Assembly: GCA_003560875.1 (NCBI GenBank)
Contig: PWJQ01000053.1
Location: 1 to 34,828, forward strand
Source: Methanomassiliicoccaceae archaeon
GTDB taxonomy: Archaea; Thermoplasmatota; Thermoplasmata; Methanomassiliicoccales; Methanomethylophilaceae
Reading direction: 5' to 3'
Length of the DNA stretch: 34,828 nt
The notes beneath the pieces are model-generated. The model saw only the letters and a program-made list of their open reading frames with translations, had not been told where the DNA came from and made no database searches. Shown one piece after another: positions 30,638-34,828 of the stretch. Each line of letters begins with the position of its first letter. Position 1 is the stretch's first letter. The translations under genes were made by a program, and so were the position numbers.

Positions 30638-31717
30638 ATGAAGATAGGTGTCATCGTCAATCCCATCGCCGGGATGGGAGGTTCGGTCGGATTGAAAGGC
30701 ACGGACGGTGACGCTCTTGCCAAAGCGCTTGATATGGGAGCCCTACCGGGTTCGGCCGATAAGGCCAGTAGGGCTTTGGCACGGGCCGACCTCAGTGATG
30801 TGGACGTGGTATCCCCTCCAGGCGCAATGGGTTCCGACATCCTGAAACGATTGGACATCCCACATGGTATTCTTCCCATGAAACTTTCCGGTTCAAGAAT
30901 TGACACCGTTGACGCTGCATCATCCATGGGAGATGTCGATCTTCTCCTGTTCTGCGGCGGTGACGGTACCGCCCGTGACATACTCGACGGCAGGTCGGAC
31001 CTGACTGTATTGGGCGTACCAGCCGGAGTGAAGATGCATTCTGGCGTGTTCGCCTCAACGCCTGAGGCTGCGGGCGACATGCTCCAGGCGTTCCTGGAAG
31101 GAAGAACGGAGTCGGACGCGGTGGAGGTAATGGACATCGACGAGGACGCATTCCGCAAAGGGATGTTGAAAGTGGAGTTGCATGGGTACATGAGGTCTCT
31201 TACGGACAGTTCCTTCATGCCCGGATCCAAAGGGCCCTCTGACGGTAGCGATCGTGATCAGAGGGAAGAGATAGGCGAGGGAGTGGCGGCGTCGATGAGG
31301 GCGGGTGCGATGTACCTTATAGGTCCGGGAGCCACAGCCAAGTCCTGCATGGACGTGTTGAACCTAAAACACTCCATTCTCGGAGTGGATGCGGTAATGG
31401 ATCGTCAGCTTGTGGCGACCGATCTTTCATCCGAGGGTATCATGAAAATCCTTGAGACGACCGAGGAGGCTTCCATAGTGATCGGCGTCATCGGTGGACA
31501 GGGATTCATGTTGGGCCGGGGCAACCAACAGTTCACTCCCGAGGTCCTGAAACGTGTCGGAACTAACAACATCATCGTGCTCTGCACCCCCTCCAAACTA
31601 TCGCGGCTGAAGGTGTTGAGGGTGGACAGCGGGGATCCCTCCCTGGACGATGAATTGCGCGGTATGCGCCGGGCGGTCATCGGCTATGGAAGGGAAAGGA
31701 TTGTGAAAGTGGTTTGA
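30638..31717 (+). CDS. ATP-NAD kinase family protein
   Basis: A 359-residue protein of the NAD kinase / AcoX-like family. GVIVNPIAGMGG opens the fold, the kinase signature FCGGDGTARD is at residues 105-114, and GVPAGVKMHSGVFA at 127-140 is the usual next motif. The C-terminal half is a beta-rich domain (AMYLIGPGATAKS, IGVIGGQGFMLGRGNQQ). It may phosphorylate NAD or another cofactor; archaeal long-form members are only partly characterised. ATG 30638 follows GGAG and a TATA-like GTATTTTTAA. It converges with iorB, one base between the stops. Confidence 0.92.
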   Translation: MKIGVIVNPIAGMGGSVGLKGTDGDALAKALDMGALPGSADKASRALARADLSDVDVVSPPGAMGSDILKRLDIPHGILPMKLSGSRIDTVDAASSMGDVDLLLFCGGDGTARDILDGRSDLTVLGVPAGVKMHSGVFASTPEAAGDMLQAFLEGRTESDAVEVMDIDEDAFRKGMLKVELHGYMRSLTDSSFMPGSKGPSDGSDRDQREEIGEGVAASMRAGAMYLIGPGATAKSCMDVLNLKHSILGVDAVMDRQLVATDLSSEGIMKILETTEEASIVIGVIGGQGFMLGRGNQQFTPEVLKRVGTNNIIVLCTPSKLSRLKVLRVDSGDPSLDDELRGMRRAVIGYGRERIVKVV

Positions 31718-31718
31718 T

Positions 31719-32312
31719 TCAGACGGACCTGACGGTCTCATAACCAAGCTGGAAAGCCTTGGCGTTTATCTCCCTGAACCTCTCCGGGACCATATCCAGA
31801 AGAGTCTCCTCCAGAAGATTACGTTCCAGCGGGAAGTCTTCGACACCGGCCACCGCACCTATCAGTGCAGCGTTGGCGGCCACCGCCTTACCGGCCTTAA
31901 TCGCCAACTCGGTGGCGTTGAGGGTGATTAGGCGGTCGGTGACGCTGCGTATGTTGGACACGATATCATTGATGGGAGGATATTCCTCCGCACCCATCGA
32001 TACCTTGACGGGCACGGTCGGTTGCAGGTTCATGAGAATATGGGTGTCCTTGTTGGCCAGGTTCAACATCCGGTAGGTCTCCACCGGCTCAAAACCGAGG
32101 AGGATGTCCGCCTGACCGGTGGCCTCCAAGGGGCTGAGGGCCTCATCCCCGAAACGCAGGGTCGACAATACGCTACCGCCTCTTTGCGCCATCCCATGGA
32201 CCTCGCTCATGGCCAACTTGTGTCCGGCGGCCATTGCCGCATGGCCCAAAACATTGGACGCTAACAGGACTCCCTGGCCGCCGACTCCTGCAATCTGTAC
32301 ACAGTATCTCAT
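31719..32312 (-). CDS. iorB: Indolepyruvate:ferredoxin oxidoreductase, beta subunit
   Basis: A 197-residue gamma-type domain of 2-oxoacid:ferredoxin oxidoreductases: CVQIAGVGGQGVLLASNVLG, MSEVHGMAQRGGSVLSTLRF and DILLGFEPVETYRML are typical of IorB. With IorA it oxidises indolepyruvate and other arylpyruvates to arylacetyl-CoA, reducing ferredoxin. ATG 32312 overlaps the iorA stop (ATGA), so the subunits are co-translated. The frame extends upstream into iorA but the extra part is out of character. Confidence 0.95.
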   Translation of the reverse strand: MRYCVQIAGVGGQGVLLASNVLGHAAMAAGHKLAMSEVHGMAQRGGSVLSTLRFGDEALSPLEATGQADILLGFEPVETYRMLNLANKDTHILMNLQPTVPVKVSMGAEEYPPINDIVSNIRSVTDRLITLNATELAIKAGKAVAANAALIGAVAGVEDFPLERNLLEETLLDMVPERFREINAKAFQLGYETVRSV

Positions 32313-34120
32313 TCCAACACCCCCATGGCCCCTCGGGGGCAAATATCGGCACAGACCCCGCAACCGATGCAGAGGTCGGCATCTATCTTGACATCCTTTC
32401 CATCGCGGTAGAACGCGGTGCAGGCCAGGGCCTCGACGCAATGATAACACTTGACGCATTTTTCCTGATCGACAGCGTAAGTACTTACCTTCAAGACCCT
32501 CCTCTTCTTCAACTCCAAGGGGCAGGGGCCCTGTGACACGATGACGGACATGCCGTCATGCTCCAGCGCGGCCTTGATTGCCTTCTGAGTGGATTTAACG
32601 TCCAGAGGGTCGACGGTGACCACGTACTCCACTCCACAGGCCTTGACCAACGGCTCTATCGCCAGAGCCGGGGTGTCCCTGCCACCGTGGTTGCGACCAG
32701 TGCCTGGGTGGGGTTGGTGACCGGTCATCGCCGTGGTGCGGTTGTCCACTATGACCAATACGAATTTGTGACCGTTGAAGGTCGCGTTCATAAGCGGAGG
32801 CACCCCGGTGTGGAAGAAGGTCGAGTCGCCTATTATGGCCACGACCTTCTGGTCAGTCACCGCGGAGAAACCTCCGGCAGCGCCCACCGAACCGCCCATG
32901 CAGAGCAGGAAATCAGCGGTCTCGAAGGGGGGCTGGATCCCAAGTGTGTAACAGCCTATATCAGAGGAATATATCGCCCCTTCCTTACCGACCGCCTTCT
33001 TCAAGGCATAGAATGTCCCGCGGTGGGGGCAGCCAGCGCAGAGCATGGGAGGACGCGACGGTAGAGCCATCGTAGGTGCTTGGAGAGGCTCTTTGCCCTC
33101 CCTAACGGGTACCACACCGACCTTGGATATCACATCCGGGCTGTATTCAAATGCACGAGGCATGTGACCAGTGCGCTTACCGAATATCGGTGTGCTGATG
33201 CCATTCTGTCTAGCTACACGGAGCACTTGGTCCTCTAGGAAGGGTTCGAGCTCCTCCACAATGACGACCAGGTCCTTGTCACGGATGAAATACGCAACAA
33301 GTTCCTCAGGCAAGGGGTTGGACATCCCCAATTTCAGGATGGAGACGTCCTCCATCCACTCCTTGGCGTAGGTGTATGAGACTCCGGAGGTTATGACGCC
33401 TACCTGCCCATCACCCTCGATTGTGTTGTAAGGTGAAGATTCGGATATCCTGAGGGCCGCCTCGTTCCTCTCCAACAGCTTCAGGCGGTTCATGCGTGCG
33501 AAGGCGGGTATGTTCACGAAGCGACAGGCATCCTTGACGAACTTGCCTTTCGTAGGCTCCCTCTCCGGTTTTGTATTCTCTATGACGCCGCGAGCGTGGT
33601 TCACACGTGTCGTGGTACGGAAGAACACCGGTGAACCAAGTTCCTCAGAGACCTTGAAGGCCTCCTTCAGCATCTCCTTGGCCTCGGCCGGCGTGGCGGG
33701 TTCGAACATCGGCAAAAGTGACAGAGTGGAATAATAACGGTTGTCCTGTTCGTTCTGCGAGCTGTGGCATGAAGGGTCGTCAGCGGTCAGTATTACCATT
33801 CCACCGTCAACGCCGGAGTACGCCAACGTCATTATCGGATCAGCGGCGACGTTCACACCGACATGTTTCATGAAGGCGAATGATCTGACACCCGCCGCAG
33901 CCGCTGCCGCGGCAGCCTCGAGTGCCACCTTCTCGTTGGTGGAGAACTCGAAGTAGACGCCTGCCTTCTGACCGATCTTCTGCAAGGTGTTACCTATCTC
34001 AGAGGAGGGCGTCCCAGGGTATGTGGAAGCGAAAGCCACTCCTGCCTCTATGCAACCTCTCACTATGGCCTCATTGCCTAGGACCAGGAGTTTGCCGGAA
34101 TCGTCCAGTAATCTTTCCAT
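32309..34120 (-). CDS. iorA: Indolepyruvate:ferredoxin oxidoreductase, alpha subunit
   Basis: A 603-residue alpha subunit. The N-terminal pyrimidine-binding part has STYPGTPSSEIG and SFAFMKHVGVNVAADPIMT. The thiamine-diphosphate part has PPMLCAGCPHRG, GDSTFFHTGVPPLMNATF and VIVDNRTTAMTGHQPHPG. The C-terminal ferredoxin domain has CVKCYHCVEALAC and CIGCGVCADICP; the first set has a longer last spacing than the standard four-cysteine pattern, as is usual in IorA. I start it at ATG 34120 because GGAGG sits eight bases before it; ATG 34135 is longer. It feeds arylacetyl-CoA, which the two PaaK-type ligases also make. Confidence 0.96.
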   Translation of the reverse strand: MERLLDDSGKLLVLGNEAIVRGCIEAGVAFASTYPGTPSSEIGNTLQKIGQKAGVYFEFSTNEKVALEAAAAAAAAGVRSFAFMKHVGVNVAADPIMTLAYSGVDGGMVILTADDPSCHSSQNEQDNRYYSTLSLLPMFEPATPAEAKEMLKEAFKVSEELGSPVFFRTTTRVNHARGVIENTKPEREPTKGKFVKDACRFVNIPAFARMNRLKLLERNEAALRISESSPYNTIEGDGQVGVITSGVSYTYAKEWMEDVSILKLGMSNPLPEELVAYFIRDKDLVVIVEELEPFLEDQVLRVARQNGISTPIFGKRTGHMPRAFEYSPDVISKVGVVPVREGKEPLQAPTMALPSRPPMLCAGCPHRGTFYALKKAVGKEGAIYSSDIGCYTLGIQPPFETADFLLCMGGSVGAAGGFSAVTDQKVVAIIGDSTFFHTGVPPLMNATFNGHKFVLVIVDNRTTAMTGHQPHPGTGRNHGGRDTPALAIEPLVKACGVEYVVTVDPLDVKSTQKAIKAALEHDGMSVIVSQGPCPLELKKRRVLKVSTYAVDQEKCVKCYHCVEALACTAFYRDGKDVKIDADLCIGCGVCADICPRGAMGVLE

Positions 34121-34279
34121 AATCAATTCCTCCATGCTAGCGAGGGGCCGGCACCATCATCGATGACCGTGTCAACGTTTCGCATTCTAACGGGTAAGTA
34201 ACTTCCTGATTAAAGCGTTTACTAGGCTAACCGTGGGCAAGTTTTATGAGAGGTCATGTTCTAGGGAGGTCCGAAGACC

Positions 34280-34726
34280 ATGGCCAAGACATTCCATTAC
34301 ATCCGTGTCAGAGTGATGTGCAACGCCACCGAGGACGAAGACCTTCTGGCGCAGACCATGGAACTCCTCTGCGACCCAGATAAGGTGGAGGTCAGCGAGG
34401 GAGAGGGGCATCACGGCAACCGACTATTGATGTTCGAGGCCGAGTTGAAGAGTGGTAAGGACCACAAAGGGCTGTTCACCGTCCTCGGCGTTGATGCCAT
34501 CAAGGCCATCCTGGAAGAGTTGAATGAGAGGATGGACGAGGAGAACGGCTTCTACCTCCGTTTCGACAAGCAGAGAGCGGTGCAGGGTGTTTGGGAACTC
34601 GCCCGCCACGGTGACGTATTCATGGTCAACGGCAAGGTCGAGACCCATCCTGTGGACCGGGACGCGGCCCTCATCAAGATGCAGGAGTTCCTGACTACTC
34701 TGATGGGCAATGATAAACTTGATTAA
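34280..34726 (+). CDS. COG1325-like RNA-binding protein (exosome-linked)
   Basis: A 148-residue archaeal protein: FHYIRVRVMCNATEDEDLLA, EVSEGEGHHGNRLLMFEAEL, FYLRFDKQRAVQG, and a helical end. This matches the dsRBD-like COG1325 family ('exosome subunit') as I recall it, whose members bind RNA but whose cellular role is not settled. ATG 34280 has GGGAGG upstream, and the TATA-like GTTTTATG near 34241-34248 suits a short leader. It sits 24 bases before a tRNA-Leu. Confidence 0.82.
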   Translation: MAKTFHYIRVRVMCNATEDEDLLAQTMELLCDPDKVEVSEGEGHHGNRLLMFEAELKSGKDHKGLFTVLGVDAIKAILEELNERMDEENGFYLRFDKQRAVQGVWELARHGDVFMVNGKVETHPVDRDAALIKMQEFLTTLMGNDKLD

Positions 34727-34750
34727 TCAGAATGCTTTGTGCGACGATAA

Positions 34751-34828
34751 GCGGGGGTAGCCAAGCCTGGCCAACGGCGCAGGACTTAGGATCCTGTCCT
34801 TAGTGGTCCGAGGGTTCAAATCCCTTCC
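34751..34828 (+). tRNA. tRNA-Leu(UAG), 3' end beyond window
   Basis: GCGGGGG acceptor arm, TAGCC...GGC D-arm, anticodon stem CAGGA/TCCTG around loop CTTAGGA with anticodon TAG, a long class II variable arm and the GGTTCAAAT T-arm. The T-arm is complete but the 3' acceptor strand is cut by the edge. It decodes CUA and related leucine codons, the substrate of the LeuRS at 26010-28880. Confidence 0.93.

Noticed and set aside
1-34828. CRISPR arrays, insertion sequences, prophage or integrase genes
   Set aside because: I saw no regularly spaced repeats longer than the 12-bp GATAACA array, no transposase or integrase motif and no terminal inverted repeats.

Overview
The window looks archaeal and most likely comes from Thermoplasmatota, near the methylotrophic methanogen order Methanomassiliicoccales. 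The archaeal assignment rests on an S19e–PDCD5–L39e–L31e–aIF6 operon, an archaeal-type LeuRS, an SRP RNA with paired ends, TATA boxes about 25 bp before many start codons, and DUF373, MptE-like and COG1325-like proteins. The lineage is an inference: it comes from a methanogenesis-marker-2-like protein, an MtrH-family methyltransferase without other Mtr subunits, a SelB-like (aSelBL-type) factor and a short FtsZ-like protein. No database search was run.

Layout: 1-3092 (minus) is a tight cluster of a SAM methyltransferase, a COG0523-type G3E GTPase, two unknown small proteins and an MtrH-family methyltransferase cut by the left edge. 3147-4849 (plus) is a helix-hairpin-helix protein coupled to an ACT-ACT-metallo-beta-lactamase fusion. 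4846-7120 (minus) is a hypothetical protein and a sodium:solute symporter with a 41-residue membrane partner. 7218-11716 (minus) holds two ACT/phenylacetate-CoA-ligase pairs flanking a SelB-like protein with a degenerate GTPase domain. 11814-12790 (plus) is a HEPN-like protein and the SRP RNA. 12792-14385 (minus) is the marker-2-like protein and a helix-turn-helix protein. 14386-14986 has no convincing gene. 14987-18787 (plus) is a HisKA_2-type histidine kinase and the anaerobic ribonucleotide reductase. 18818-22658 (minus) is a site-2 protease, a DUF6015-like protein, MptE-like and DUF373. 22790-23428 (plus) is a metallo-hydrolase that seems to start at CTG. 23438-25307 (minus) is the ribosomal/aIF6 operon. 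25462-28880 is UbiX-like (plus) and LeuRS (minus). 29148-30543 (plus) is a ribbon-helix-helix regulator, a 52-residue protein and a truncated FtsZ-like protein with RNA hairpins between them. 30638-34726 is an ATP-NAD kinase family protein, IorB/IorA (minus) and a COG1325-like RNA-binding protein. The window ends inside a tRNA-Leu(UAG).

How the genes work together: IorAB (arylpyruvate to arylacetyl-CoA) and the two ligases (arylacetate to arylacetyl-CoA) share a product, so this archaeon probably salvages or degrades aromatic acids, with the ACT proteins as candidate amino-acid sensors. The MtrH-family, marker-2-like and MptE-like proteins point to tetrahydropterin-linked C1 metabolism. NrdD and IorAB point to anaerobic life.

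The places most likely to hold something undescribed are the MtrH/GTPase cluster at the left edge, the regulator/52-aa/FtsZ-like cluster with repeated hairpins and a palindromic operator, and the SelB-like protein inserted between the duplicated ligase cassettes.
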